Origin: Chryseobacterium nepalense
Lineage (GTDB): Bacteria; Bacteroidota; Bacteroidia; Flavobacteriales; Weeksellaceae
Direction of reading: 5' to 3'
DNA: 64,000 nucleotides
NCBI RefSeq assembly: GCF_023195755.1
Contig: NZ_CP096203.1
Span: 2,542,001 to 2,606,000, forward strand
How positions within the stretch are numbered: the first letter of the stretch is position 1; each line of letters opens with the position of its first letter. The notes beneath the pieces were generated by a model, which saw only the letters and a program-made list of their open reading frames with translations, was not told where the DNA came from and ran no database searches. Below, one piece after another: positions 52,887-62,942 of the stretch. A program made the position numbers and the translations under genes.

Positions 52887-53528
52887 ATGAGAAAAGATGT
52901 ATTTCATATTACTCTATATCTGTTTATATATATCGCTATACTTTCATGTAGCGGCAAGAAATACATTACAGAAATCCCTTATTATTATTCAGATCAATAT
53001 TCTCACAAAAGCCGGAATTTGGCAAATGACATTGGATCCCCGCATTCTATAGAAGGTAATAATTCTCAGATTTTAGATGATGACGTATTGAAAATTAAGG
53101 AAAAATATTCAATTATTATGGAAGTAATGCCTAGGGAAATCACAGATTACAGGCTTTATTCCTATATTGATGAATGGCTGGGAACGCCCTATAAAAAACA
53201 GTCTCTTGAAAAACAAAAGGCAGTTGATGCTTCCTATCTTATACAGGCGTTGTTCAGTGAAGTATACGAAGAAACCTTTCCTAAAACACCGGATGGTATT
53301 TTTCGTTCAAAAATGTTACAGCTTTTTACAGGAAGAATGTTCCTGAAAGAGGGTGATATCATTTTTTTTCGGTATGATAAATCCCATCCTATTTCTGATG
53401 TAGGGCTGTATCTTCATAATGACCGTATTCTGGCGTGTACCTCTAAAGGTCTTAATATCTATAATTTCAATGATGAATATTTTCAGCTGCGTTTTGTAGC
53501 TGCAGGAAGATTAAAAGACAAGAAATAA
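52887..53528 (+). CDS. T6SS lipoprotein with a degenerate NlpC/P60 domain
   Basis: A 213-residue predicted lipoprotein (AILSC, Cys21). Residues about 88-210 follow the NlpC/P60 fold (YSYIDEWLGTPYK, LKEGDIIFFRYDKSHPIS, RFVAAGRLK), but the catalytic Cys is Ala115 (VDASYL), the catalytic His is Asp171 (ISDVGLYL) and the third polar site is Ala183. It should bind rather than cut murein or a partner. Its stop overlaps the TssG start. It may be a structural subunit of the envelope complex, possibly TssQ. Confidence 0.78.
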   Translation: MRKDVFHITLYLFIYIAILSCSGKKYITEIPYYYSDQYSHKSRNLANDIGSPHSIEGNNSQILDDDVLKIKEKYSIIMEVMPREITDYRLYSYIDEWLGTPYKKQSLEKQKAVDASYLIQALFSEVYEETFPKTPDGIFRSKMLQLFTGRMFLKEGDIIFFRYDKSHPISDVGLYLHNDRILACTSKGLNIYNFNDEYFQLRFVAAGRLKDKK

Positions 53529-54460
53529 TGAATCACTTACAACATATTGCCTCTCTAATTACGTCCTTTCCTCAGGATATCCGAGCAGAAGTCATTATCA
53601 ATGATCTTATACAAAGCGAAGATCTCAAAGCCGAAGACTATACTATTCTTAAAGAAGGCCAATTTTCGAGGGCTTATCGCTTCGATGTGCTTGATGCAAA
53701 AGTAGCTGATTCCGATGATGAAAAAGCGCAGCTCGTATTGAATCTTTCCAGGGACAGCATGTACGATACACTGCCGCAGGGAATTTTCCATAACTCTCAG
53801 AATGATACTTCAGGAAAAGATGTGGATGTGATGATTCGGGAATATTATGATCAAAAAAAACAGCAAAAAGAGGCCAGGAAGTTTTTTCAGCCTTTTGAAA
53901 ATGAAATGTTTGAATTCGGTGTAGAAATAGAAGATTTTGAGAGTTCCTTCCTGTCTGCACTCAACGGAAACAAAGCTCCCGATCTGTTTTATACATTCTG
54001 GAATATGAGCAGGGACTTTCTGCCACTGCTAATCTCAAAATTCATCAGGCTCCTTCCCTTCGCCTATAAAATAGTCGGCAATATATCTCAGGCTTGCCAC
54101 ATTCTTTCGATATTGCTTGAAGAAGAAGTAACAGTAAATGAACGCGGATATCAAAAATATGCTGACGACAGCAAAACAACTTTGTTGGGTGAGACCCGTC
54201 TCGGACTGGATTCTATTACAGGAACTCAATATGATGATTATTCCAGACATATCGATATTAAAATTGGTCCTTTGAAAAAGTCGACATTCACAGACTTTAT
54301 CCATACAGGAAAAAAGAAAAAATTTGTTGATATGTTCTGCGAATATTTTTTTCCGCTCGAAATAGAAATTACTACAATAATTCTTCTTCAGGAAAATGAA
54401 GAAAAATTTGATATGAGTCGGCAGACCGAAGCTATTTTAGGATACAATACCTGTATATGA
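53528..54460 (+). CDS. tssG: T6SS baseplate subunit TssG
   Basis: A 310-residue protein of the Bacteroidota TssG type, with start HIASLITSFPQDIRAEVI and DYTILKEGQFSRAY, and the later TTLLGETRLGLDS. TssG with TssE, F and K forms the baseplate wedge in the cytosol. It overlaps the lipoprotein gene by one base and TssN by four. Identity rests on family resemblance and the conserved gene order. Confidence 0.8.
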   Translation: MNHLQHIASLITSFPQDIRAEVIINDLIQSEDLKAEDYTILKEGQFSRAYRFDVLDAKVADSDDEKAQLVLNLSRDSMYDTLPQGIFHNSQNDTSGKDVDVMIREYYDQKKQQKEARKFFQPFENEMFEFGVEIEDFESSFLSALNGNKAPDLFYTFWNMSRDFLPLLISKFIRLLPFAYKIVGNISQACHILSILLEEEVTVNERGYQKYADDSKTTLLGETRLGLDSITGTQYDDYSRHIDIKIGPLKKSTFTDFIHTGKKKKFVDMFCEYFFPLEIEITTIILLQENEEKFDMSRQTEAILGYNTCI

Positions 54461-55413
54461 TTAAGATAAAAAAGCATATTGTTAATTTATTAGATCCCCA
54501 ACTCTTTGTCATTTTGTTGGTAGGAATTGCTTTATGTATCATCCTCACGATGATTTTTTCTCAAAAAACAAAAGATTTCAAACAAAAATACCGGGCCAAA
54601 TTCTACATCTATCTTTTTTCATTTGCTTTTGCTTACGCAATCATTGCGCTTTTAGGTTATAATAGGCTATTCCAAGGAAATAATCTCTATGAATTTGTCT
54701 TCTATCAACTGTGTTCTTTAATTATAGGGATCATTCATTGTTATGCCTATCGTGCATATTTTGATAAATTTGAATTCAGAAAATCCGGTAACGAATATCT
54801 TTTTACTTTACTTTCGGTTTTATATGCCTCCGTTCCCTTTATGTTGATTTACTCATTTTTTAACGGAACAGATCTCGTTTATCTGATGCTGGGACATTTT
54901 ATTGTATTTTTTATTCCAACCTTCTTAAATGATACATTTAACCGGATCATAAGTATTCCTCCCAAAGTCTACCTAACATGGCAGTTTCCGGAAAATTATA
55001 AAGAGACCATTGGTCTATCTGATGATGAATGGCGGGATATGGTTGTCTTCACTTATGTGATGGATAAAGATAAAACTGCCAGAAAATACAGCGTATACAG
55101 AGCTAAAGGACCAACAAGACTTGATTTCGGAAGGCTTTTTTACAACTTTACAGTAGATTACAACCAGAGACATCCGGAAGATCAGATTCAGGTGGAAGAC
55201 GAAAACGGACTTTTCAGCTGGGTATTCTTTCTACAGCCCAAATGGTACGAGTCTACTAAATATATTGATCCCAATCTCACCCTTTACATGAATGGCATTG
55301 AAGAAAACAGCGTGGTGTTTTGTATAAGAACAGAGCAGGTTTTAGGTAAAAATAAAGAAGCCGGTAAAACAGACTTTGAATATAATCAGGAAAAAGAAAG
55401 GGAATATCAATAA
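54457..55413 (+). CDS. tssN: T6SS membrane subunit TssN
   Basis: A 318-residue protein with five membrane helices in the first 165 residues and a cytosolic C-terminal domain of about 150 residues (YKETIGLSDDEWRDMVVFTY). This is the layout of TssN, which in Bacteroidota replaces the TssL/TssM inner-membrane complex of Proteobacteria. It overlaps tssG by four bases. Confidence 0.82.
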   Translation: MIKIKKHIVNLLDPQLFVILLVGIALCIILTMIFSQKTKDFKQKYRAKFYIYLFSFAFAYAIIALLGYNRLFQGNNLYEFVFYQLCSLIIGIIHCYAYRAYFDKFEFRKSGNEYLFTLLSVLYASVPFMLIYSFFNGTDLVYLMLGHFIVFFIPTFLNDTFNRIISIPPKVYLTWQFPENYKETIGLSDDEWRDMVVFTYVMDKDKTARKYSVYRAKGPTRLDFGRLFYNFTVDYNQRHPEDQIQVEDENGLFSWVFFLQPKWYESTKYIDPNLTLYMNGIEENSVVFCIRTEQVLGKNKEAGKTDFEYNQEKEREYQ

Positions 55414-55439
55414 AACCATTACAATAAAGATTAACACAA

Positions 55440-56600
55440 ATGATAGAAAAATTAACTCACTTTCCGGTAAATTGGATCGACGGAATGAAGATCAATAAAA
55501 CTCATTTTATTGATATGCAGGATTTTGTAAGCGATTCGGTGCGTGATGCAATTGGAGTGCATACTTCAATGATCAATTATGGTCTCCTGCCGGTAAAAAA
55601 TTCTATTAAGATTCATCTTATTATTGATAATCATAAACTTCTGCGTATACAGGTGGAAGAGTGCCACGCCATAACACCTAATGGCTCAAGAATAGAAATT
55701 GGGGGAGGTGATTACGAAAACATCGCTTTATCCATTCCCTATCCCGAAGCAGTGCGTGAGCTGAAAGAAAATGAAAATGCGGTCTTACTGGCTTGTATTT
55801 CAGTAAATCCATTCAAAAGAACGCCTTACGGAGAGCCGGATCCACAAGAAAATCCGCCAAGATATCCTTATACTCATCCTGAATATTCACTTAATTTAAT
55901 CTCAGAAGACGAACTAAAAAGGAATATGGGTTTTGGAAGTAATTATCTGACCATAGGAAAGATTCTGGTAAACGCAGGAGAATCTAAAATTGATGAAAAT
56001 TATATTCCTCCTTCCGTCACTATCGCCGGACATCACAGGCTTCAGGATCTACATACTGAAATTGATCGGTTTTATGGACAGATTGAACTGTATTCTACGC
56101 AGATTTCCCAAAAAATATATGCAAAAAAACAGTCAAACAGCCTGGCGGTGATGATGGAACTTATGTCTGATAAAACTTTAAATTATTTAGGCATTGAAAT
56201 CAACCGCTTCAGATGGATGGTGCCGCATTCTGCTCCGGTCAACATGCTTCTTTCGGTTGTGATTCTGGCAAGAATTCTTAAAAACTTTATTGATGCCCGT
56301 TCCGGAGCAGGAAAAGAAGAACTTCTGAATTATTTTGCAGAATGGTGCAACGTTAGCCAGGGAGATTTTGAAATCATATTTTCGGATGTTATTAATCTTG
56401 ATTATAACCATAATCAGATGGACAGAATGATTGTAAAGATTACCCGTTTTATGAAAACACTTGAAAATCTTTTCTCCATTTTAAGCAGACTTGATTACAT
56501 CGGGAAAAAACGTGATGGAAGCATTTTCGTATCGGAAAGTACCGATGAAAAGGATACAATTATCCATGCCAAAAGAAGCCGTACCTTCCTGGCAGAATGA
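55440..56600 (+). CDS. tssK: T6SS baseplate subunit TssK
   Basis: A 386-residue TssK-family protein, which links the baseplate to the membrane complex. It begins THFPVNWIDGMKINKTHFID, the family start; RFRWMVPHSAPVNMLLS and the following helical bundle belong to the middle domain. The normal TssK length is about 390-450. It is 26 bases after tssN. Confidence 0.85.
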   Translation: MIEKLTHFPVNWIDGMKINKTHFIDMQDFVSDSVRDAIGVHTSMINYGLLPVKNSIKIHLIIDNHKLLRIQVEECHAITPNGSRIEIGGGDYENIALSIPYPEAVRELKENENAVLLACISVNPFKRTPYGEPDPQENPPRYPYTHPEYSLNLISEDELKRNMGFGSNYLTIGKILVNAGESKIDENYIPPSVTIAGHHRLQDLHTEIDRFYGQIELYSTQISQKIYAKKQSNSLAVMMELMSDKTLNYLGIEINRFRWMVPHSAPVNMLLSVVILARILKNFIDARSGAGKEELLNYFAEWCNVSQGDFEIIFSDVINLDYNHNQMDRMIVKITRFMKTLENLFSILSRLDYIGKKRDGSIFVSESTDEKDTIIHAKRSRTFLAE

Positions 56601-56654
56601 TTATAAGACGATAAATGAAGCTAAAAATTATATTTCTAAAATTAAATATCATTC

Positions 56655-57167
56655 ATGGAAGTTTTAAATAAAAATCAGCGGAGAACCGCTTATTGGTTTT
56701 TTATATTGTTTTTCCTGCTTACATCCACACTTATTGTAGTAGCTGTTTTTTTCAATACTTATTTTCCGTTTAAAGAAAACAGCCTTCTCAAAGCTGAAAA
56801 CATACGAATGAAAAAAGAAATGGAAACACAGAATAAATTTTCATTTCAGCTGGAAAAAGTAAAAGTGGCTGTAGATTCTATGGGAATGCCGGGGCAGAAT
56901 GATTTTTTTAATGAAAAGTTGGCGCTTTCCATTCTTGCGGACATGTACAAACAACTCCCGAAAGATACCCTGAAAAACAAGAACATGTACAACAACACCA
57001 TCATGACCTACAAAGACCTGATTGATGCTAAGAAACAAATCAAACAGCTTTCAGGCAATCAGGAACTGATGGACAGTTTAAACACAATAAACAAAGCACT
57101 GAAAGAAGAATATGATAAAATGAAAACCGATCTTGATGTCTGCAGACAGCTTTATCAGGTTCAGTGA
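56655..57167 (+). CDS. tssO: T6SS membrane subunit TssO
   Basis: A 170-residue protein with one membrane helix (about 12-34) and a periplasmic coiled coil (KAENIRMKKEMETQNKFSFQ onward). This size and topology match TssO of the Bacteroidota system, part of the trans-envelope complex. Naming rests on topology and gene order. Confidence 0.75.
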   Translation: MEVLNKNQRRTAYWFFILFFLLTSTLIVVAVFFNTYFPFKENSLLKAENIRMKKEMETQNKFSFQLEKVKVAVDSMGMPGQNDFFNEKLALSILADMYKQLPKDTLKNKNMYNNTIMTYKDLIDAKKQIKQLSGNQELMDSLNTINKALKEEYDKMKTDLDVCRQLYQVQ

Positions 57168-57197
57168 TAAAAGTGTTGTATTAAATATATAATCGAA

Positions 57198-57743
57198 ATG
57201 TTAAGATTCTGTATAATTTTTTGTGGTATATTCTTTTTTGAGCATAAGTTTTATGCTCAGAATAAACCATTTGATTCTGCACAATTTGCTCATTTTGATT
57301 GTGGAATTATCCAGACTAAGCAAAAGCTGGATCACCGTTTTTTTGCAAGTGTTCCGGCAATAAGCCTGAGAATAGATAATGAAGAGCAAATGTACGCTTC
57401 ATTTCAGCTGGGAAAAAGGAAAAATAAAATATATCTCTATCTGAAGTTGCTTGGAGAAGATATCTGCATTAATAATGATAAAAATGTTGACGTTTATTTT
57501 AAAACAGGCGAAGTTACTGTCCTGAAAAATGAATTTCCGATCAACTGTGAGTCGCTTTTCGCAAGACAGTTAAGTAAAAAAGAACTTAAAAAATTTAAAG
57601 AAAATGAAATAACACAATTACAAATTTACACGTATAAAAAAAATTATGAGATATATCTGAACGAAGTGCATAGGCAGGATATTCTCCATTACATTAATTG
57701 CCTTTCAGCATATAAGATTAGAAAAGGTGAAATCCATAAATAA
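57198..57743 (+). CDS. Secreted T6SS-cluster protein, unknown
   Basis: A 181-residue protein with a signal peptide (cleavage near YAQ, residue 21) and a beta-rich mature part containing CINNDKNVDVYFKTGEV. It has four Cys in the mature region. It lies between tssO and another unknown in the T6SS operon. It may be a small periplasmic subunit of the envelope complex, or an immunity protein; neither can be shown. Confidence 0.6.
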   Translation: MLRFCIIFCGIFFFEHKFYAQNKPFDSAQFAHFDCGIIQTKQKLDHRFFASVPAISLRIDNEEQMYASFQLGKRKNKIYLYLKLLGEDICINNDKNVDVYFKTGEVTVLKNEFPINCESLFARQLSKKELKKFKENEITQLQIYTYKKNYEIYLNEVHRQDILHYINCLSAYKIRKGEIHK

Positions 57744-57767
57744 GAGAGTAAAATAAAATCGTATAAA

Positions 57768-58466
57768 ATGAGTCCGCTGCCTGAATTAAATCTGAATTTA
57801 GGAATGTCAAAAGATCCTGATTTTCCTTTTAATAGAAAGGGAAAAGAAGAAATAATCATAAGAACGGATTCTGCACTCAGGAAATATACGATTAGTCTTA
57901 CGATATCTGATCAGGAGGCGGGGACTATAATTTTGCAGATTAATGGAAATGAAATTGAAGTTCCCACGTATAAACTAATTGTGACCGATGACAAGACAGA
58001 AGAAATACGATCTTATCAGGTAACAAGAGATATATTGAGATTTGTTAAAACCAAAAATAAAAAAAGTTGGTTGTCATTCTTCGGATTTAAAAAGTTTGAT
58101 AAAGCGTCTTATCTCTACGAAAATATTCCGTTTGAGCCGAAACAGGACAGCATTGAAACATTCGATATTTCAGCATACAGAAAATTATCTCACGATATGC
58201 TGTTTTACCAGCTGGAAAGAAGCGGGGATAAGATGGTAATTTATGCAGGAGATATCAGCAATTTTATAAAACCGGAACATGTTGAGAAATATTTTATTGT
58301 TGTAGATAATGATCAGGGAAAGAGCTTTATCGGAGATATTCTTTACCGTGAAAAATTTCTGAAACTTACTCCCAAAGTAGAACTCAGGATTATCAAAAGA
58401 AAGCAGGTTCCGATGAATTTCGAATACAATAATAAAGGAAGTATTAAAAAAATTATTTATCTGTAA
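57768..58466 (+). CDS. Cytosolic T6SS-cluster protein, unknown
   Basis: A 232-residue protein without signal or membrane segment. It begins PLPELNLNLGMSKDPDFPF and ends in a basic beta region. It may be a T6SS-specific accessory or adaptor, since it lies 14 bases before tssE on the same strand. I do not recognise it. Confidence 0.55.
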   Translation: MSPLPELNLNLGMSKDPDFPFNRKGKEEIIIRTDSALRKYTISLTISDQEAGTIILQINGNEIEVPTYKLIVTDDKTEEIRSYQVTRDILRFVKTKNKKSWLSFFGFKKFDKASYLYENIPFEPKQDSIETFDISAYRKLSHDMLFYQLERSGDKMVIYAGDISNFIKPEHVEKYFIVVDNDQGKSFIGDILYREKFLKLTPKVELRIIKRKQVPMNFEYNNKGSIKKIIYL

Positions 58467-58480
58467 AATTTAACACGGCA

Positions 58481-58909
58481 ATGAAAGATATTTACTACAA
58501 CATACCAATTGATTTTGAAAGACTTACCGGCAAAAAAGAGGTCGATAAAATTTCTTTGGAAACATCACTGCGGCAACATCTCTTTCTGCTGGCAACCACG
58601 GCATTGGGAGAATGTAAATTTGATGAAACCTATGGCTCGGAAATATGGGAAATAGATTTTGATCTCCTGAAGAGCGACAACAGCCTCAAAGAATTAATTT
58701 CTGAGACTCTAAAGAAATCAATTATAAAACATGAGAAAAGGCTGGAACTTGAAAATGTTGAGGTTTATGTAAGTGACCATAATCTTGGAAATTCAGTAAA
58801 AAGAAGAATGAAAAAAAGAGTGTCATTTGCCATTAAAGGGCTCATTGCAGAGACTGACCGTTCATTTGTGTTCAGTAGTTGTTTTTTTGTGGGACCACTT
58901 TCATATTAA
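58481..58909 (+). CDS. tssE: T6SS baseplate subunit TssE (gp25-like)
   Basis: A 142-residue GPW/gp25-family protein, homologous to phage T4 gp25, which starts sheath polymerisation from the baseplate. It has SLRQHLFLLATTALGECKFDETYGSE and the EIDFDLLK segment. It is 17 bases before tssF. Confidence 0.85.
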   Translation: MKDIYYNIPIDFERLTGKKEVDKISLETSLRQHLFLLATTALGECKFDETYGSEIWEIDFDLLKSDNSLKELISETLKKSIIKHEKRLELENVEVYVSDHNLGNSVKRRMKKRVSFAIKGLIAETDRSFVFSSCFFVGPLSY

Positions 58910-58926
58910 TACGGAATTAAATATAC

Positions 58927-60744
58927 ATGAATCAGGAAAGAATTATAGACAGGATATTAAGAAAGGCTTCAAAGTTGTGGGGATACAGTGAGTTGGAGTC
59001 GGAAAGTTCCTTCGATCCCGTTGTAAGCTTATTGTTATCTGCCTGTGCCGCAGAACTTGAAAAACTGGGCTCTGAGCTTGAAAATTCCCGTTCCAGAATT
59101 ATAGAAAGGGTTTTGGAAGTAATGTTCCCCGAACAGGTTTCCGGTGTAGTACCGGCACGAACCCTGCTTCAGGTGAGCCCTCTGGAAAACAATACCTTTA
59201 TTTCGTACTATAGTAGTTTTAAAACTACAATTCGAAAACAGAATATTTACAATCCATCCGAAAGTACTGTTAAAGACTTGTATTTCAGTCCTTCGATAGA
59301 AACAAAATTGTTTGCTGCAAAAGTAAAATATCTTGCTTATGATAATGTAATGATGCACATTGAAGACTTTTTTTCTGATGAAATTATCGGAAAGGCAGAA
59401 GAACATCTTCCCTCAGGTGAATTATGGCTGGGAATACACTCTCATCTGAGAGAAGATCTTGAGGACTTGGTGCTTTTTATTGATAGTAGTAATAGCTTCC
59501 AGAAAGAGATCTTTTATTATTATCTGAAGCAGGTAAAAGTTTTTTTTGGAAATAGAGAGTATCATTTAAATGAAGGCTATAATATAGAAAATGACAGCCT
59601 GAATCCAGAACAGATTATTACTAAAAATTATTCCGACCTGGAATATATTTATAATGAAATCAACCGGTTTTATAAACCATATTTCTTTACGCTGAAAGCG
59701 AGGTTGTCTTTTTCTGAGAAACCGGAAAAAGAAGAGCTGTTTTTTAAACACTTTCCGGAAAATGAGATAGCGGCTGAACAAGATATTTTTTGGCTTAAGT
59801 TTAAATTTTCGGAAGCAATTGTTCCTGAGATTTTACAAAATGTCCGTTTTGCATTAAACTGTGTTCCTTTTATTAATATCAGGAATCAAAACATCACCCG
59901 TAGAATAAAAAGCAGGCTGAATATCATTCCAATCGATGATGCAGAGCAATTTCTGGAACTTGATGATGTGTCGGACGAGTATGGAAAAAGATTAGATATT
60001 AAAAATTATGAATCTGAAAATGAAGAACCAATAGCCGTTTTGAGGCGGGGAGGTGTTTCCCGTTTCGACCGCAGGAGCGCGTCGGAATTACTACAGTATT
60101 TATTAGAACTGATCAAAGACGAAACGGCTGCGTTTGCAAGTATAGGTTCCAATTCCGTCAATGATATTCTCAGGCAGATTAATCAGAATATGGCATCACT
60201 TCATCAGCTTGCAAAAGAAAAAAACTTTGTTCAGGCCAACAGTCCATACCTGATTATTTCTTCCGGAGATCCGGAAACAGATGTACAGTGCAAAATCTCT
60301 TACTGGTCTACCGCTGCACAGGATGGAAATGATGTAAAGCAGATGACCCGGCTCACAGCAGTAGGTCCGGAAAACGGATTGTTTGAAAATTCTGCCTTGG
60401 CTATCCGTACTTCAGTGGGCGGGAAAAAGAAGCTTTCTCCGCAGGAGAAAATATTGGAATACAGAAATGCTTTACTGACAAGAGGTCGCATTGTTACGGT
60501 AGCAGATATCAGGGCTTTTGCAATGAATCATTTCAGGCAGCTTATCAAAGATGTTGAAGTTAGGAAAGGTACACAGAAAGAAGTTTCATTGAAAGGAGGC
60601 TTCAGCAGAACTATTGACGTCTTTCTTGTCCGAAATAAAGAAAATATCCGTAAAGAAGAATGGGAATATCTGTGCGATAGTTTTTTGCTGAACCTAAAAA
60701 ATGCATCCGCAAATATTTATCCTTACCGCTTATTTGAAAAATAG
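58927..60744 (+). CDS. tssF: T6SS baseplate subunit TssF
   Basis: A 605-residue protein of the TssF (VasA) family, of normal length, with LLSACAAELEKLGSELENSR and RVLEVMFPEQVSGVVPARTL near the start and the C-terminal KDVEVRKGTQKEVSLKGGF region. TssF and TssG form the heterotrimer of the wedge. It follows tssE closely. Confidence 0.88.
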   Translation: MNQERIIDRILRKASKLWGYSELESESSFDPVVSLLLSACAAELEKLGSELENSRSRIIERVLEVMFPEQVSGVVPARTLLQVSPLENNTFISYYSSFKTTIRKQNIYNPSESTVKDLYFSPSIETKLFAAKVKYLAYDNVMMHIEDFFSDEIIGKAEEHLPSGELWLGIHSHLREDLEDLVLFIDSSNSFQKEIFYYYLKQVKVFFGNREYHLNEGYNIENDSLNPEQIITKNYSDLEYIYNEINRFYKPYFFTLKARLSFSEKPEKEELFFKHFPENEIAAEQDIFWLKFKFSEAIVPEILQNVRFALNCVPFINIRNQNITRRIKSRLNIIPIDDAEQFLELDDVSDEYGKRLDIKNYESENEEPIAVLRRGGVSRFDRRSASELLQYLLELIKDETAAFASIGSNSVNDILRQINQNMASLHQLAKEKNFVQANSPYLIISSGDPETDVQCKISYWSTAAQDGNDVKQMTRLTAVGPENGLFENSALAIRTSVGGKKKLSPQEKILEYRNALLTRGRIVTVADIRAFAMNHFRQLIKDVEVRKGTQKEVSLKGGFSRTIDVFLVRNKENIRKEEWEYLCDSFLLNLKNASANIYPYRLFEK

Positions 60745-60806
60745 GTGAGAATCATTACAACTTAATATAAAATTAAAGATATCGAATAATTTAAACACAA
60801 TATAGT

Positions 60807-61256
60807 ATGTTATCAAACAAAGGAATCGGTGGTAATGAAGTACCATTTGATGCAAATGAAGCGATTGTGGAAATCCCGCAAAACAGAACCCTTTTCGCAC
60901 AGAAACTTACAGCAGAAGACCCGGTAAAACCGGAGCTCGTAGAAGGACTAACTACGGTAGAAAAAGTCTTTGAACATTTTAAACCCGAAATTAAAGTTGA
61001 TTTTGAAAATGCAGAAGGTGCTACCCAAATGGAATCTCTGCAATTCAGCAATCTTGGAGACTTCGGAACCAAAGGAATTACCGCACAAAGTAATTTTCTC
61101 AATGTATTGGAAACGGAAAAAGACCAATATCAGAAAATTGTGAAGCAGCTTAAAACAAACAAAATCCTGAAAGCGGCCCTTGAAGATCCCGATGCAAAGA
61201 AAGCATTGCACGATACGCTGCTGTTGCTCATCAAAGAACTTGAAGAAAATAAATAA
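60807..61256 (+). CDS. tssB: T6SS sheath small subunit TssB
   Basis: A 149-residue protein of the TssB/VipA family, with IKVDFENAEGATQMESLQFS and LKTNKILKAALEDPDAKKAL. It pairs with TssC in the contractile sheath. A PELVEGL segment near residue 42 is typical of some Bacteroidota. The next gene is TssC, 18 bases on. Confidence 0.88.
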   Translation: MLSNKGIGGNEVPFDANEAIVEIPQNRTLFAQKLTAEDPVKPELVEGLTTVEKVFEHFKPEIKVDFENAEGATQMESLQFSNLGDFGTKGITAQSNFLNVLETEKDQYQKIVKQLKTNKILKAALEDPDAKKALHDTLLLLIKELEENK

Positions 61257-61274
61257 TCTTAAAAACACAAAACG

Positions 61275-62645
61275 ATGTCACAAAAACAACAAGAATTGCA
61301 ACCAATGGAAGCTCCCGTACTGGAGCAGAAAATAGCAGGACATGCTTCTGCGGATAAGTTATTGGAAAAGTTGGCACGCTACGGAGGATTCGACTTGCTG
61401 GAAACCTCTATTGAAAATATTCAGAATATAAATCCGGATCGTAAAGCGAGAAGAAAAATTTTTCTTACCGAAAAAAGTAAAGAAAAAGAAAGAGAGATAC
61501 TTAAAAAGACATTGGAGCTCTGGACTATTATAATCGGAAAGAATAATTCTGTTGCCGATATGGTGTCCCACTGTGATGCTCAAAGAAAGTCTGCAGAAGA
61601 ACTGTTGGCAAAAAATCTTTTCAGGGCAGTGGAAGCAACCCGGGAACTGGAAGCCAACTATAGAACAATCGCCTTATTCTATAAAAATACCGAGTCTGAA
61701 AAAGTAAGAAATATTACAGTAGTAAATGCTACGCTGGAACAGTTGAAGGACCTAGACAATACCCGTTTTATTGATACAATCCATGCGGAGCTTTCTGATA
61801 ATTATGACAGGCTTGACCTCAGGAACAACTATGGTATTCTGGTAATTCCGGGATATTTGGGATCCAATATCGTTGTAGAAAAATGGGCGAAGATTGCTCA
61901 TGAAAATAAGGTGATACTCATAACGGATTTTGAACATCTTGATGAGCCGGATGATGTGATGGAAATGTTTGATCAGGCTTATCTTACCGGTGGTGAAATC
62001 TACCGCTCAAATATTTTAATGACCTGCAACTGGCTGGTAGGAAGAGGCCGTTTTGAAGAAATTAGTGAGCAGGAAGATTTATTTGTGCCTCCGTCAGGAG
62101 CTTTGGCCGGAAAGGTATATAAAACATTAATGTCGCAGGTAACTGCAGGCAAAAAATTCGGAGGGATTAATGAAGTGGACGGAGTAAAGTTTGACCTAAA
62201 AAAAAGTGAGATCGCCAACCTTGAAAATATGGGATTGATCCCTATGGTTAATGAATATGGGAAAGTAATGGCATTCTCCGGAAAAACACTATTCAACGGA
62301 GATAATCTTGGGCTGCAAACCTATTCCGTAGTCAGGGTATTTGATTATGTAACTAAAGTCCTGATGGATTTTCTTAACAGGAGAGCTTTTGAGAATTTTA
62401 CTGCTGTAACCAGAAAAGAAATCATGAATCAGATTGTACGCTTTTTAGATGCTATTACAGGTCCCGGTAAGCTTATAGAAAACTTCGAAATCAGAAAATT
62501 CGAACAGGATCCGGTACAAAAAGACCGAATTCACCTGGATATTCATATGAAGCCTTATTTCCCGGCAAAAAATTTCCTTATTAAGATGGATGGTCATAAA
62601 GGAGATGATGGTAATGAATGGAATACGGAATATGAGCAAAAATAA
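61275..62645 (+). CDS. tssC: T6SS sheath large subunit TssC
   Basis: A 456-residue protein of the TssC/VipB family in the shorter DUF5458 form found in Bacteroidota. Marks include IFLTEKSKEKEREILKK, the ELEANYRTIALFYKN segment and YGILVIPGYLGSNIVVEKWA. It is the last gene before the terminator at 62.74 kb. Confidence 0.88.
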   Translation: MSQKQQELQPMEAPVLEQKIAGHASADKLLEKLARYGGFDLLETSIENIQNINPDRKARRKIFLTEKSKEKEREILKKTLELWTIIIGKNNSVADMVSHCDAQRKSAEELLAKNLFRAVEATRELEANYRTIALFYKNTESEKVRNITVVNATLEQLKDLDNTRFIDTIHAELSDNYDRLDLRNNYGILVIPGYLGSNIVVEKWAKIAHENKVILITDFEHLDEPDDVMEMFDQAYLTGGEIYRSNILMTCNWLVGRGRFEEISEQEDLFVPPSGALAGKVYKTLMSQVTAGKKFGGINEVDGVKFDLKKSEIANLENMGLIPMVNEYGKVMAFSGKTLFNGDNLGLQTYSVVRVFDYVTKVLMDFLNRRAFENFTAVTRKEIMNQIVRFLDAITGPGKLIENFEIRKFEQDPVQKDRIHLDIHMKPYFPAKNFLIKMDGHKGDDGNEWNTEYEQK

Positions 62646-62737
62646 ACGGAAATAGCACCGTGACATGGTGCAGCAGGAGTGAATAAGTAAGGGTGTGAGC
62701 AATTCCTCCTGTCTTTTTCGTAATTTGTGTTTTTTTG

Positions 62738-62768
62738 GCACAGGAGCATTTTGCTTCTGTGCTTTTCT
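62738..62768 (+). terminator. Terminator after tssC
   Basis: Stem GCACAGGAGC (62738-62747) with 62753-62762 (one G-T pair), then TTTTCT. It splits sheath/baseplate genes from the Hcp genes. The rest of the 417-base gap to hcp is A/T-rich and carries the hcp promoter. Confidence 0.8.
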
Positions 62769-62942
62769 ATTGATGTAGATATAAATTTAAAATTGTTTTA
62801 TCCTAAAAACACTTTATATTTTACAGATTGATGTGAATAATTGATTATTTATAAAAATATGTTATTTTATTAATTATTTTTATATTTTTAAACATATTAT
62901 TATTAACATAATAAAAAATACTGCAATATTTTATAAATATTT

